Assembly: GCA_030684555.1 (NCBI GenBank)
Contig: JAUXVN010000090.1
Coordinates: 56,162 to 120,161, forward strand
Source: Ignavibacteria bacterium
GTDB taxonomy: Bacteria > Bacteroidota > Ignavibacteria > Ignavibacteriales > Ignavibacteriaceae
DNA length: 64,000 bases
Reading direction: 5' to 3'
Shown here: one piece after another, positions 1-9,577 of the stretch
Layout of the letters: each line of letters starts with the position of its first letter
How positions within the stretch are numbered: position 1 is the stretch's first letter
The notes under the pieces: model-generated
Databases searched by the model: none
Seen by the model: the letters and a program-made list of their open reading frames with translations, nothing else
What the model was told of the DNA's origin: nothing
Made by a program: the position numbers and the translations under genes

Positions 1-856
1 ACAATCACTTTTGAATTATCTTGAAAATACACTTCACGGATTTAGAGGTGTTGTGACTGATGTTAATGGAAATCCGATAAAGGCAAAAGTAACAGTGTCA
101 AATCACGATGCGCAAAATTCACATGTTTATTCTGATTCAGTTACAGGTAATTACCATCGAATGATTTATGCAGGAAACTATTCCGCCTCATTTTCTGCCG
201 ATAGCTTTATAACACAGACTTTTACTAATGTTAGTGTATCAAATTTTTCGACTACCGAATTGAACGTCCAGCTTCAGCCGACAAATCCTATTCCGGTTGA
301 ATTAATTTCCTTCAAAGGAATTAATGTTGATAACAGTGTTGAATTAAGCTGGACAACTGCTACCGAAACCAATAATAAAGGTTTTGAAATCGAACGGGCA
401 TTTGCTGATTCTGAATCTAATTGGGAAAACATCGGATTTGTAAACGGTGTTGGCACCTCAACCTCAAATAAAGAATACAGATTTATTGATGATACACCGC
501 TATTACTAACATCAAAATACAGGCTAAAGCAAATTGATTTTGACGGAACATTCAGTTATTCAAAAGAGATTCAAATTAATACCGGGCAAGAATTAGATTT
601 TCATCTTTCACAAAATTATCCCAATCCATTTAATATGGAAACTGTTATAGTTTTATATGTGCCGAAAGAACGTAACGTTCAGATAAAAGTTTATAATTCA
701 CTCGGTGCTGAAGTGGCTGAGATTCTAAATGAAGTAAAAAGAGCAGGCATTTATGAACTTAAGTTCGACGGAAGTGAATTATCAAGCGGAATATATTTCT
801 ATAAAATTAATGCCGGAAATTTTTCTTCCATCAAAAAAATGATTTTGATGAAATAA
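1..856 (+). CDS. T9SS-exported M14-like carboxypeptidase, 3' end only
   Basis: The reading frame is open to the left edge of the window, so this is the C-terminal ~285 residues of a longer gene. In order there is a carboxypeptidase-regulatory-like beta-sandwich (RGVVTDVNGNPIKAKV, then GNYHRMIYAGNY), a fibronectin-III-like linker (PVELISFKG, ATETNNKGFEIER, YRLKQIDFDG), and the type IX secretion type A sorting domain with NYPNPFN and the terminal KKMILMK. The regulatory domain preceded by LENTLHGFRG resembles the region after the catalytic domain of secreted M14 zinc carboxypeptidases in Ignavibacteria. That family call is inference, because the catalytic domain lies outside the window. The product is probably released or anchored at the cell surface. 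Confidence 0.7.
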   Translation, partial: QSLLNYLENTLHGFRGVVTDVNGNPIKAKVTVSNHDAQNSHVYSDSVTGNYHRMIYAGNYSASFSADSFITQTFTNVSVSNFSTTELNVQLQPTNPIPVELISFKGINVDNSVELSWTTATETNNKGFEIERAFADSESNWENIGFVNGVGTSTSNKEYRFIDDTPLLLTSKYRLKQIDFDGTFSYSKEIQINTGQELDFHLSQNYPNPFNMETVIVLYVPKERNVQIKVYNSLGAEVAEILNEVKRAGIYELKFDGSELSSGIYFYKINAGNFSSIKKMILMK

Positions 857-861
857 AAATC

Positions 862-907
862 GACATAAAAAGTCCCGTGAATAATCGCTACTCACGGGAT
901 TTATGTC
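862..907. terminator. Hairpin terminator after the T9SS protein
   Basis: TCCCGTGA (873-880) pairs with TCACGGGA (892-899), and GACATAA (862-868) pairs with TTATGTC (901-907). The long, A-rich-flanked hairpin lies right after the stop codon. It has no long T-run, so factor-independent termination is likely but not certain. Confidence 0.6.
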
Positions 908-1265
908 AAATGTTTAGTTTACTTCATTAATACTTCATTTTACGAATTCAATTAGATTGACTTTAGAGCAATCAGTATAGATAAAACCTACCCTAATAAT
1001 CCTAATACAATTCAATTTTTGTGAATTAGTAATGTACATTCAGTGCTGATAATGAGTAGTTTTTGAGAATGTGATAAAATGAAGCTAAACCTCCTTAAAA
1101 TTGTTTTTTAGGGCTATTTTCTTTAAGTTTTGCAACTGGTTTTTACACCTGCATACTTTATTAGCATTTATAATTACTTGTAAGAGGGAGTAATTTGCCT
1201 TTAGATAAAATGCCACAAGTATGGTCATTTTCATATAAAATAAAACAATGAATAAGGATAGAATA
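908..1265. other. Intergenic region before the PDH operon
   Basis: This AT-rich stretch has no credible gene. The only feature I can support is the promoter-like pair near 1101-1132. The leader from there to aceE would be about 130 nt. I saw no riboswitch or repeat in it. Confidence 0.5.
1101..1132 (+). promoter_or_regulatory. Candidate promoter of the PDH operon
   Basis: TTG (1101-1103), 20 nt, then TAAGTTTTG (1124-1132). This approximates the Bacteroidota consensus TTG-N~20-TAnnTTTG with one extra base or one mismatch in the -7 box. The spacing matches three better promoters in this window (feo, ferritin, lexA). Confidence 0.4.
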
Positions 1266-3935
1266 ATGTCTGATGATAGAACTAATTCACTTTCAGTAGA
1301 AGAGATAGAAAATAAAGAGTGGATGTACTCGCTTGATTATGTGTTACAAAACGGAGGACCAAAACGTGTTATCGAAATCCTTCAACAACTTCAAATAAGA
1401 GCTCAAAAAGCAGGAGTGGAAATTCCCTTCACTGCAAACACACCATATATTAATTCAATACCTCGTGAAAAACAACCACCATTTCCCGGAGATAGAGAAA
1501 TTGAACGACGAATAAAAAGTTTAATCCGCTGGAATGCAATGGCTATGGTTGTTCGTGCTAATAAAGGTGATTCCGGTGTTGGCGGACATATTTCAACTTA
1601 TGCTTCTGCGGCAACTATTTACGAAATTGCTTTTAATCATTTTTTCAAAGGTAAAGGGGAAGACTATGAAGGAGATCAAATTTTCTTTCAAGGGCATGCT
1701 TCCCCAGGTGTTTATGCACGCGCTTTTCTCGAAGGAAGATTATCTAATGAACAACTTGAAAATTTCAGAAGAGAATTAAAACCGGGGGGTGGATTATCGT
1801 CATACCCGCATCCATGGCTTATGCCGAATTTTTGGGAGTTCCCTACAGTATCAATGGGATTGGGACCAATCAATGCAATTTATCAAGCACGCTTTAACCG
1901 CTATCTTGAAGATAGAGGATTAAAGAAAAATACAGGAAGAGTTTGGGCTTTCCTTGGTGATGGTGAAACTGATGAACCTGAAGCTCTCGGGGCTATAAAT
2001 CTTGCTTCGCGCGAAAAACTTGATAATCTCGTTTTTGTTATCAATTGTAACTTGCAGCGACTTGACGGACCTGTTCGAGGTAACGGAAAAATTGTTCAGG
2101 AGCTTGAAGCCGCTTTCCGTGGTGCAGGTTGGAATGTAATAAAAGTTTTATGGGGAAGCGATTGGGATCCAATTATTGCAAAAGATATTAACGGTAAACT
2201 TGTTAAAAGAATGGGTGAAATTGTCGACGGACAATATCAAAAATATTCAGTTGAATCGGGTGCCTACCTCCGTCACGATTTCTTCGGTAAAGATCCCGAA
2301 CTTCTCGAAATGGTTAGTCATCTTTCTGATGAACAATTAAGAAAAATGAAACGAGGCGGTCACGATCCCGAGAAAGTTTACGCAGCTTTCAAAGCCGCTG
2401 TTGAGCATAAAGGACAGCCTACTGTAATTCTTGCAAAAACAATTAAAGGTTACGGACTCGGAGAAGCGGGCGAAGGCAAAAATATAACACATCAGCAAAA
2501 GAAATTAAATGAAGAAGAATTAAAAGAATTCAGAACACGTTTTGGAATTCCAATTTCTGATGAAGAGGTTTCAAAAGCTCCTTTTTACAAGCCTTCTGAC
2601 GATAGTCCCGAAATGAAATATCTTCGTGAAAGAAGAGAAAAACTTGGCGGTTCTGTTCCTTACAGAAAAACTGATGTTCGTCCGATTAAAACTCCTCCCG
2701 AAGAAATTTTCGAAGAGTTTTATAAAGGAACAGATGGACGTGATGTTTCATCAACAATGGTCTTTGTAAGAATATTAGCAAAACTTTTACGCGATAAAGA
2801 AATCGGAAAACTTATTGTTCCAATCGTACCTGATGAAGCACGTACTTTCGGTATGGAAGCATTATTCAGACAAGTTGGAATTTATTCTCATGTCGGACAG
2901 CTTTATGAACCTGTTGATAAAGACAGTCTTCTTTATTACAAAGAAGCACAAAACGGACAAATATTTGAAGAAGGAATAACTGAAGCCGGTTCAATAGCTT
3001 CATTCATTGCTGCCGGAACAGCTTATGCAACTCACGGAATTAATACCATTCCATTCTTTATTTATTATTCGATGTTTGGATTACAAAGAATTGGCGATTT
3101 TATTTGGGCAGCAGCAGATATGCGCACAAAAGGATTTTTAGTCGGTGGAACTGCAGGGCGCACAACTCTTAATGGTGAAGGTTTGCAACATCAAGATGGA
3201 CATAGTCATCTTTTAGCTTATCCTGTTCCTAATTTAGTTACGTATGATCCGGCTTATGCTTATGAACTTGCTGTTATTATTCGTGAAGGCATCAGAAGAA
3301 TGTATGAAGAACAGGAGAGTGTTTTTTATTATCTGACAGTTATGAATGAAAACTATCCTATGCCCGAAATGCCTGAAGGAGCAAAAGAAGGAATTTTAAA
3401 AGGAATGTATAGATTAAAACATTCTTCTAAACAGCATAAACTGAAAGCGAACTTATTAGGAAGCGGTACAATACTAAATGAAGTATTGAAGGCTCAAGTA
3501 CTCCTTGAAGAGAATTACAAAGTATCTGCTGATGTTTGGAGTGTTACAAGTTATAAAGAACTTCGCCGTGATGCACTTGATGTTGAAAGATATAATTTCT
3601 TAAATTCGGCTGAAACCCCAAAGATACCTTACGCAACTGAATGCTTCAAAGATAATGATGGCGTCATTGTAGCATCATCAGATTATGTAAAAGCATTGCC
3701 AGATTCAATTTCAAAATGGTTACCCAAAAGAATTGTATCACTCGGAACAGACGGTTTCGGCAGAAGTGAGGCTCGTCCCGAGTTGCGCGATTTCTTTGAA
3801 ATCGATGCTCGATATATTGTACTCGGCACACTCTATGCTTTAGCACAAGATGGTAAAATTAAAATGAATCAAGTTGAAAAAGCAATGAAAGAATTAAATA
3901 TAGATCCGGCTAAATTAAATCCTATGACCGCATAG
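1266..3935 (+). CDS. aceE: Pyruvate dehydrogenase E1 component (homodimeric AceE type)
   Basis: This is the thiamine-diphosphate-dependent pyruvate decarboxylase subunit that hands the acetyl group to the lipoyl arms of E2. It is 889 residues, the full length of the single-chain AceE family. The TPP/Mg site is seen as FLGDGETDEPEALGAI followed by FVINCNLQRLDGP. The family N-terminus (DYVLQNGGPKRV) and C-terminal transketolase domain (VPDEARTFGM, GLQHQDGHSH, LGTDGFGRSE) are intact. I prefer the ATG at 1266 over the one at 1248, because a purine-rich AAGGATAGAATA precedes it and the same GTAGAATA context precedes aceF. It is the first gene of the operon, followed 55 nt later by aceF. Confidence 0.95.
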   Translation: MSDDRTNSLSVEEIENKEWMYSLDYVLQNGGPKRVIEILQQLQIRAQKAGVEIPFTANTPYINSIPREKQPPFPGDREIERRIKSLIRWNAMAMVVRANKGDSGVGGHISTYASAATIYEIAFNHFFKGKGEDYEGDQIFFQGHASPGVYARAFLEGRLSNEQLENFRRELKPGGGLSSYPHPWLMPNFWEFPTVSMGLGPINAIYQARFNRYLEDRGLKKNTGRVWAFLGDGETDEPEALGAINLASREKLDNLVFVINCNLQRLDGPVRGNGKIVQELEAAFRGAGWNVIKVLWGSDWDPIIAKDINGKLVKRMGEIVDGQYQKYSVESGAYLRHDFFGKDPELLEMVSHLSDEQLRKMKRGGHDPEKVYAAFKAAVEHKGQPTVILAKTIKGYGLGEAGEGKNITHQQKKLNEEELKEFRTRFGIPISDEEVSKAPFYKPSDDSPEMKYLRERREKLGGSVPYRKTDVRPIKTPPEEIFEEFYKGTDGRDVSSTMVFVRILAKLLRDKEIGKLIVPIVPDEARTFGMEALFRQVGIYSHVGQLYEPVDKDSLLYYKEAQNGQIFEEGITEAGSIASFIAAGTAYATHGINTIPFFIYYSMFGLQRIGDFIWAAADMRTKGFLVGGTAGRTTLNGEGLQHQDGHSHLLAYPVPNLVTYDPAYAYELAVIIREGIRRMYEEQESVFYYLTVMNENYPMPEMPEGAKEGILKGMYRLKHSSKQHKLKANLLGSGTILNEVLKAQVLLEENYKVSADVWSVTSYKELRRDALDVERYNFLNSAETPKIPYATECFKDNDGVIVASSDYVKALPDSISKWLPKRIVSLGTDGFGRSEARPELRDFFEIDARYIVLGTLYALAQDGKIKMNQVEKAMKELNIDPAKLNPMTA

Positions 3936-3990
3936 TAAATGAATAATCTAATTTGATAATTATGAAGAAAAGAAATTTTTAGGTAGAATA

Positions 3991-5643
3991 ATGAAAGAAT
4001 TTATACTCCCCGAATTGGGAGAAAATATTGAATCAGCCTCTGTGCTGAACATCCTTGTAAAACAAGGCGATTATCTTAAACAAGAGCAACCCGTTTTAGA
4101 AATAGAAACCGATAAGGCAACAATTGAAGTTCCTTCTAACGTTGAAGGTCTTATTAAAGATTTATTTATTAAAGAAGGCGACAAAGTAAAAGTAGGACAA
4201 GTTGTTCTTCGTGTTGAAGAATCTCTGTCAGCGGAAAAACCGACACAAGTTGAAACGAAAGTTGTTCCAACGGTTGAAACTAAAACTGAGACTAAAGATG
4301 AAACTCCTTCATCAACCATGCAGAAACAGTCAACCGGAGGAATAGTTGAATTTATAATTCCCGATCTTGGTGAAAATATACAGTCAGCCGATATCTTAAA
4401 AGTATTAGTTAAAGTTGGTGATGTAATTCAAAAAGAAGATGGTGTTTTAGAAATTGAAACTGATAAAGCAACCATTGAAGTGCCATCAACCGTAAGCGGA
4501 AAAATTCTTGAAGTATTTATTAAAGAAGGTGACAAAGCTAAAGTTGGACAAGTTGCTCTGCGTGTTGAAAGTGTTTTATCTTCTGAAGTCCCGGCTCAAC
4601 AAAATGACATTCAAGAAGAAGAAAAAGTTGAGACTACTCAAACTCCAACCGTCAAAACAACAGCCAAAGTTGAAGAAGCAAAAATAAATCCGGTTTTACA
4701 GCGCGCAGGATTAATAGATACACAACCTGCAATATTGCCTCACGCAGCACCTGCAGCTCCATCAGTAAGAAGATTAGCACGCGAGCTTGGTGTTGATATT
4801 AATGGAATTCCTGGTTCAGGTATTAATGGAAGAATTTCGCTGGATGATGTTAAAGCTTATGTAAAAAGACTAAATGAAAATAGAAGCACTTTTTCCGGTT
4901 CTTCAATCGGAATAAAAACTGAGAGTTTGCCAGACTTTTCCAAATTCGGAAATATTGAACGTAAACCGATGTCAAACATCCGTTCAAAAACCGCCGACCA
5001 TTTAAGTTATGCATGGGCAACAATTCCTCATGTAACACAATTTGATAAAGCTGATATTACCGATCTTGAAAAAGTTCGAAAGGGACTTACTTCTTCAGCA
5101 GAAAAAGAAGGAACTAAATTAACGGTTACCTCATTCCTCTTGAGAATAATTTCAGAGGCATTAACAGAGTTTCCTCAATTCAATTCAAGCATTGACATGG
5201 AACGAAAAGAAATTATCTATAAGAATTATATTAACATCGGTGTAGCTGTTGATACTGAAAACGGACTAATAGTTCCCGTAGTTAAAAATGTAATTGGGAA
5301 AAGTATTTTCCAATTATCAAAAGATATGAATGAACTTGCCGATAAAGCACGAAGAAGAAAAATCGGTCTCGAAGATTTGCATGGAGGATGTTTTACAATT
5401 TCTAATCTTGGTGGGATCGGTGGAACATATTTTACTCCGATTGTAAATTCTCCTGAGGTTGCAATTCTTGGTGTCTCTCGTGGTTCGTTTGAACCAGTTT
5501 ATAAAGATGGTGAATTTGTTCCAAGATTAATGCTTCCTCTTTCACTATCTTATGATCATAGAATTATCGACGGAGCTGATGCAATACGATTTCTACGTTG
5601 GGTTGTTGAAGCACTTGAGAATCCTTATAGATTCTTGTTATAG
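3991..5643 (+). CDS. aceF: Dihydrolipoamide acetyltransferase (E2) of PDH, two lipoyl domains
   Basis: This is the E2 core subunit, which transfers acetyl from lipoyl-lysine to CoA. The 550 residues show two N-terminal lipoyl domains with attachment lysines in ETDKATIEV at K42 and K159. These are joined by Thr/Val/Glu-rich linkers. A peripheral-subunit-binding domain follows at ~246-285 (RRLARELGVDINGIPGSG), then the catalytic domain from ~315 with SYDHRIIDGAD (H523, D527). The lipoyl domains are near-duplicates, an internal duplication typical of AceF. The gene lies between E1 and E3, so assignment to PDH rather than to the 2-oxoglutarate complex is secure. Confidence 0.95.
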   Translation: MKEFILPELGENIESASVLNILVKQGDYLKQEQPVLEIETDKATIEVPSNVEGLIKDLFIKEGDKVKVGQVVLRVEESLSAEKPTQVETKVVPTVETKTETKDETPSSTMQKQSTGGIVEFIIPDLGENIQSADILKVLVKVGDVIQKEDGVLEIETDKATIEVPSTVSGKILEVFIKEGDKAKVGQVALRVESVLSSEVPAQQNDIQEEEKVETTQTPTVKTTAKVEEAKINPVLQRAGLIDTQPAILPHAAPAAPSVRRLARELGVDINGIPGSGINGRISLDDVKAYVKRLNENRSTFSGSSIGIKTESLPDFSKFGNIERKPMSNIRSKTADHLSYAWATIPHVTQFDKADITDLEKVRKGLTSSAEKEGTKLTVTSFLLRIISEALTEFPQFNSSIDMERKEIIYKNYINIGVAVDTENGLIVPVVKNVIGKSIFQLSKDMNELADKARRRKIGLEDLHGGCFTISNLGGIGGTYFTPIVNSPEVAILGVSRGSFEPVYKDGEFVPRLMLPLSLSYDHRIIDGADAIRFLRWVVEALENPYRFLL

Positions 5644-5682
5644 ATATTAAACTGAAAATTTAATTTTAGTAAAGAAATAATT

Positions 5683-7101
5683 ATGGAAAATAAAATAAAT
5701 TTAGTTGTAATTGGCGGCGGACCGGGCGGTTATGCGGCAGCATTTATAGCGGCTGATATGGGAATGTCCGTTACACTAATTGATGCAGATAAAAATCTTG
5801 GTGGTGTTTGTTTGAACAGAGGGTGTATTCCTTCAAAAGCATTATTACACATTGCAAAATTGATTAACGAGGCGAAGGAAGCATCACATTGGGGAATTGA
5901 ATTCGGTGAGCCCAAAATCAACATTGAAAAAATTAGAGCTTTCAAAAATAAAGTTATAAATAAACAGGCAGCCGGACTTAGCACTTTAGTCAAGCAGAGA
6001 AAAGTAAATTACATTTCCGGTAGAGCAAGTTTTATAAGTTCAACGTCTCTTAGGATAGATAAGAATGACGGAACTATAGAGAATGTTACTTTCGATAAAG
6101 CAATCATAGCAATCGGCTCGGTCATAACATCAATCCCTTCGCTTGAAGTAAACAGTAAAAGGATGTTGAACTCAACTAGTGCATTAGAACTCCCCGAAAT
6201 TCCGAAATCACTTTTGGTTGTTGGAGGCGGATATATCGGACTTGAGCTTGGCTCGGTCTATTCTGCACTCGGAACAAAAGTCTCTGTTGTTGAAATGACA
6301 GCCGGTTTATTGCCCGGTGCAGACCGCGATATGGTTATGCACTTATCAAAAAGATTAACTGCTTCTTTTGATAAAATTATGTTGAATTCAAAAGTTACTT
6401 CTATCAAAGAATCTACTAATGGATTGACCGTAACAGTTGAAGCAAAAGACGGAAAAACTGATGAGATTGAGTACGATTATGTTTTAATGTCAATCGGAAG
6501 AAGACCGGAAACAAAAGGACTTGGATTAGAGAACACCAAAGTTGAAGTTAATCAACGCGGTTGGATTGTAGTTAATCAACAACTTGAAACCAAAGATCCA
6601 AATATCTATGCAATCGGAGATATTGCAGGCGAACCGATGTTAGCACATAAAGCATCACACGAAGCCCGAGTTGCAGTTGAACATATTGCGGGACATAAAG
6701 TAGCATTCGAACCAAAAGCCATTCCTGCCGTTGTATTTACAGACCCTGAAATTGCATGGGCTGGTTTAACAGAAACTCAAGCTAGAGAAAAAGGGATTAA
6801 ACATGAAGTTGCAAAATTCCCGTGGATAGTTTCAGGGCGAGCAACAACCCTCGACCGTTCTGACGGAGTAACAAAACTTATTGTTGACCCTGATACACAG
6901 CAAATACTTGGTGTTGGGATTTGCGGGCCAGGCGCCGGTGAATTAATTGCCGAAGGTGTTCTTGCAATTGAAATGGGAGCGAATGTTACGGATGTTGCTT
7001 TAACTATTCATCCACATCCAACTCTATCGGAAACAGTAATGGAAGCCGCTGAAGTTTTTCTTGGTCAAAGTCCGCATATTTATAGACCAAAGAAGTCGTA
7101 A
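5683..7101 (+). CDS. lpdA: Dihydrolipoamide dehydrogenase (E3)
   Basis: This flavoprotein reoxidises the lipoyl groups of E2 and reduces NAD+. The 472 residues have the FAD-binding GGGPGG at 11-16, the redox-active pair C43/C48 in GGVCLNRGCIPSK, and an NAD-binding GGGYIGLELG near 180. The second FAD motif is YAIGDIAG. The C-terminal dimer/active-site HPHPTLSE supplies the catalytic His-Glu. It is the last gene of the aceE-aceF-lpdA operon. It may also serve other 2-oxoacid complexes or glycine cleavage, since no second copy is visible here. Confidence 0.95.
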   Translation: MENKINLVVIGGGPGGYAAAFIAADMGMSVTLIDADKNLGGVCLNRGCIPSKALLHIAKLINEAKEASHWGIEFGEPKINIEKIRAFKNKVINKQAAGLSTLVKQRKVNYISGRASFISSTSLRIDKNDGTIENVTFDKAIIAIGSVITSIPSLEVNSKRMLNSTSALELPEIPKSLLVVGGGYIGLELGSVYSALGTKVSVVEMTAGLLPGADRDMVMHLSKRLTASFDKIMLNSKVTSIKESTNGLTVTVEAKDGKTDEIEYDYVLMSIGRRPETKGLGLENTKVEVNQRGWIVVNQQLETKDPNIYAIGDIAGEPMLAHKASHEARVAVEHIAGHKVAFEPKAIPAVVFTDPEIAWAGLTETQAREKGIKHEVAKFPWIVSGRATTLDRSDGVTKLIVDPDTQQILGVGICGPGAGELIAEGVLAIEMGANVTDVALTIHPHPTLSETVMEAAEVFLGQSPHIYRPKKS

Positions 7102-7114
7102 GTTGAAATTCCAT

Positions 7115-7167
7115 TTGTGACTTTGTGTCCCCAATAGGTTGGAATTTATTTTGCCACAAAGTCACAA
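7115..7167. terminator. Long inverted repeat between convergent genes
   Basis: TTGTGACTTTGTG (7115-7127) and CACAAAGTCACAA (7155-7167) are perfect 13-nt inverted copies around a 27-nt loop. They sit between the convergent ends of lpdA and the esterase gene, so they could serve as a bidirectional terminator. The CACAAAG-type wording also resembles dispersed intergenic repeats of related genomes, which is an impression only. Confidence 0.55.
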
Positions 7168-7192
7168 TGACACTAAGTAAAAACATGTAATA

Positions 7193-8335
7193 CTATTTGT
7201 TTTTATTTTCCTTGCCGAAAAACCATAACAAAGGTTTGTATATTCGTTTCCCCCATGCGGATTCATTATGCTCTGCTTCTTTATCAACAAAAAACATAAT
7301 GTCTTTTTCAACTTCATAACCTTTTTGTGAAAGTACTTCAATCATTTCATCAATCCCGGATTGGAGACGTGCTTCTAATCCAGCTCCACCGTTATCGATA
7401 TAGATTTTGATAATTTTTTTCTTCCCATTGAAATTTCTGACATTCTTGACAAAATCAAATCTATCTATTTTCAATGCCGGAGAAAAACATGCGGCCTTTG
7501 AGAAAATATCAGAGTATTCCCAAAGCATCATAAACGAAATTAATCCCCCCATCGAAGAGCCGGCAACTGCTGTATTTTCTCTGTCGGGTTTAGTTCGATA
7601 CGTTTTATCAATTAGTGGTTTTAATTCATTTACTACCCAACGCATATACGCATAACCTGTATCATTATTGCTGTAATCGCTTCTACGTTGTGCTGTATTA
7701 TATATTCCCACAACAATAATTTCATTCATTAAATTTTCTTTGATTAAGCTGTCGGATGTTTCATCAACTTGCCAATCAATTCCAAACGCTGATGTTGCGG
7801 GATCAATAATATTTTGTCCATCGTGTATGTATAACACCGGATATCTTTTCGAACTGCTCTCATCATAGCTTGGTGGAAACCATATTATAACATCTCTCGG
7901 TAAGATTCCCTTTCCAACAATATTTTTCAGATATTCAACTTTACCGGTTATTTGTCCAAATATTTTAGGGGGATTTTGATCACGCCAATGATTGATAGTA
8001 ATTGAAATGGCTGTGTCTTTGTTTGTTGTGAATGAATAATTCTCCGGATTAACACCAGGTTCAATTTGTGATTCAGTTTCCCAACTTCCCTTTGTCAATT
8101 TGAATTCAACTTTTATTCCTTTAGGAAATGAGATTTTTTTCGTCCAAATATTTTTCTTATTCAATTCAAGCGGAATCGCTTTTGGATCCCAATTCCCAAT
8201 TGTCTGATGATTACCGGAGATAAAAACTTTTTCATCGGAAGTAAGATTTTTTGCTGTTATCTCGAATGTAACTTTAACTTGAGAGAATGAGATACTCTGT
8301 ACAATTAAAAGAAATAATAAAAATATTTTTTTCAT
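7193..8335 (-). CDS. Secreted esterase with N-terminal CBM20-like domain
   Basis: A signal peptide (MKKIFLLFLLIVQSISFSQ) is followed by a starch-binding-like beta-sandwich at ~20-115 (VFISGNHQTIGNWDPKAIPLE is diagnostic of CBM20). An esterase D/enterochelin-esterase-like alpha/beta hydrolase follows at ~130-375. The nucleophile is the Ser in AGSSMGG, near the DGQN and EHNESAW segments. The catalytic His is probably in EHNE. The substrate is unknown; feruloyl, acetyl-sugar or siderophore esters are all possible for this family. It stands alone and converges on the PDH operon. Confidence 0.8.
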   Translation of the reverse strand: MKKIFLLFLLIVQSISFSQVKVTFEITAKNLTSDEKVFISGNHQTIGNWDPKAIPLELNKKNIWTKKISFPKGIKVEFKLTKGSWETESQIEPGVNPENYSFTTNKDTAISITINHWRDQNPPKIFGQITGKVEYLKNIVGKGILPRDVIIWFPPSYDESSSKRYPVLYIHDGQNIIDPATSAFGIDWQVDETSDSLIKENLMNEIIVVGIYNTAQRRSDYSNNDTGYAYMRWVVNELKPLIDKTYRTKPDRENTAVAGSSMGGLISFMMLWEYSDIFSKAACFSPALKIDRFDFVKNVRNFNGKKKIIKIYIDNGGAGLEARLQSGIDEMIEVLSQKGYEVEKDIMFFVDKEAEHNESAWGKRIYKPLLWFFGKENKNK

Positions 8336-8420
8336 CTTTTCCGTTTCAGTTATAATTTTATTGAATTGAGTTTACATGAACAATTTAAGAAATAAATGAA
8401 ATTCATTCAGTGTAATTAAT

Positions 8421-8451
8421 TTGAAAATTAATTCTTTTCTGCTTATTTTTA
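8421..8451 (+). promoter_or_regulatory. Candidate promoter of the ferredoxin gene
   Basis: TTG (8421-8423), exactly 20 nt, then TATTTTTA (8444-8451), one mismatch from TAnnTTTG. The start codon lies 40 nt downstream. Confidence 0.35.
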
Positions 8452-8490
8452 ATCAGATGATTTAATCCGATTATTATAATTGAGCAGAAT

Positions 8491-9342
8491 ATGATAAGAA
8501 AAATAATTACAATAGATGAAGACAAATGTAACGGTTGTGGTGATTGTGTCCCTTCATGCGCCGAAGGAGCTTTGCAAATAATTAATGGGAAAGCACGATT
8601 GATTAGCGACCTCTTTTGCGATGGATTAGGCGCTTGCCTCGGAACTTGCCCAACTAATGCAATCTCAGTTATTGAGCGAGAAGCCGAACCTTATAATGAA
8701 CGTAAAGTTATGGAGTACATCATTAAAGGTGGAAAGGAAACCATTAACGCGCACATCAAACACTTGATAGCACATGGTGAAACTCAATACGCAGAGGAAG
8801 CTTTGTTGTTTTTAAAAGAAAATGGAATCCCCAATCCGCTTGATGAAAGTATTTTGTCAAATAACCATAAACCAGATCATTCATGCCCCGGTTCACAGTC
8901 AGTATCATTAGAATCACCAAAAGAAAATTCAGTTGAATATGATGTTTCGTCGCAGTTAAATCATTGGCCTATTCAACTTCATCTTGTATCACCAGAGGCA
9001 CCGTATTATCGAGACAGTCACTTACTTTTAGCCGCTGATTGTGCAGCTTTTTCCTACGGTAATTTTCACAAAGATTTTATTAAGGGGAAAAGTCTTGCTA
9101 TCGCATGTCCGAAGCTTGACAGTAACAAACAAGTCTATCTAGAAAAATTAATTACAATGATTAATAAAGCCGAAGTAAAATCAATCACAGTAGCAATAAT
9201 GCAGGTACCATGCTGCGGTGGTTTAGTTCAACTTGTACAACAGGCACTTAATTTTAGTGAAAGAGATATTCCTGTTAATGTAGTTGTTATTGGGATAAAA
9301 GGAGAGATATTGCAGGAAGTTTCCATCAACGGTCAAGCATAG
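8491..9342 (+). CDS. Ferredoxin-like protein with two 4Fe-4S sites and a Cys-rich C-terminal domain
   Basis: Residues ~1-65 form a 2[4Fe-4S] ferredoxin domain (CNGCGDCVPSC and CDGLGACLGTCP). A linker with SCPGSQ follows, then a C-terminal domain of ~130 residues with conserved-looking cysteines in AADCAAF, IACPKLD and VPCCGGL. This architecture occurs in many anaerobes as a stand-alone electron-transfer protein whose partner is not established. I do not assign a pathway. The C-terminal cysteines could bind a further cluster or metal. The gene is monocistronic, and the next gene is on the other strand. Confidence 0.75.
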   Translation: MIRKIITIDEDKCNGCGDCVPSCAEGALQIINGKARLISDLFCDGLGACLGTCPTNAISVIEREAEPYNERKVMEYIIKGGKETINAHIKHLIAHGETQYAEEALLFLKENGIPNPLDESILSNNHKPDHSCPGSQSVSLESPKENSVEYDVSSQLNHWPIQLHLVSPEAPYYRDSHLLLAADCAAFSYGNFHKDFIKGKSLAIACPKLDSNKQVYLEKLITMINKAEVKSITVAIMQVPCCGGLVQLVQQALNFSERDIPVNVVVIGIKGEILQEVSINGQA

Positions 9343-9425
9343 GCCTAGTGCGGGGTTCGAAGCAATTCACTGTCCGCTTACCGATGAGTTTATTTAGTGT
9401 GATAAATTCTATTTTGGCAATTCAG

Positions 9426-9455
9426 CCCGCATTACGCTTATACAATATTAGCGGG
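9426..9455. repeat. GC-rich imperfect palindrome, possible recombination site
   Basis: CCCGC (9426-9430) and GCGGG (9451-9455) flank an AT-rich centre with partly complementary arms. It stands out from the AT-rich surroundings and lies just outside the 3' end of the 9.6-11.8 kb gene block. A related wording, CCCGCTAAC, occurs near 12024 at the other side. An attC-like single-strand hairpin is one reading; a terminator is another. Confidence 0.35.
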
Positions 9456-9577
9456 TCGTTGTTTTTCTGCTCGTTAATACTTATTCTAATTCATTCTTTA
9501 TCTCATTCAAGAAGTTTTTATTTTTCTGTTTGTTGTCTGTCCAATCCAACTTTCTTGATTTCTATTTTAATTACTTA

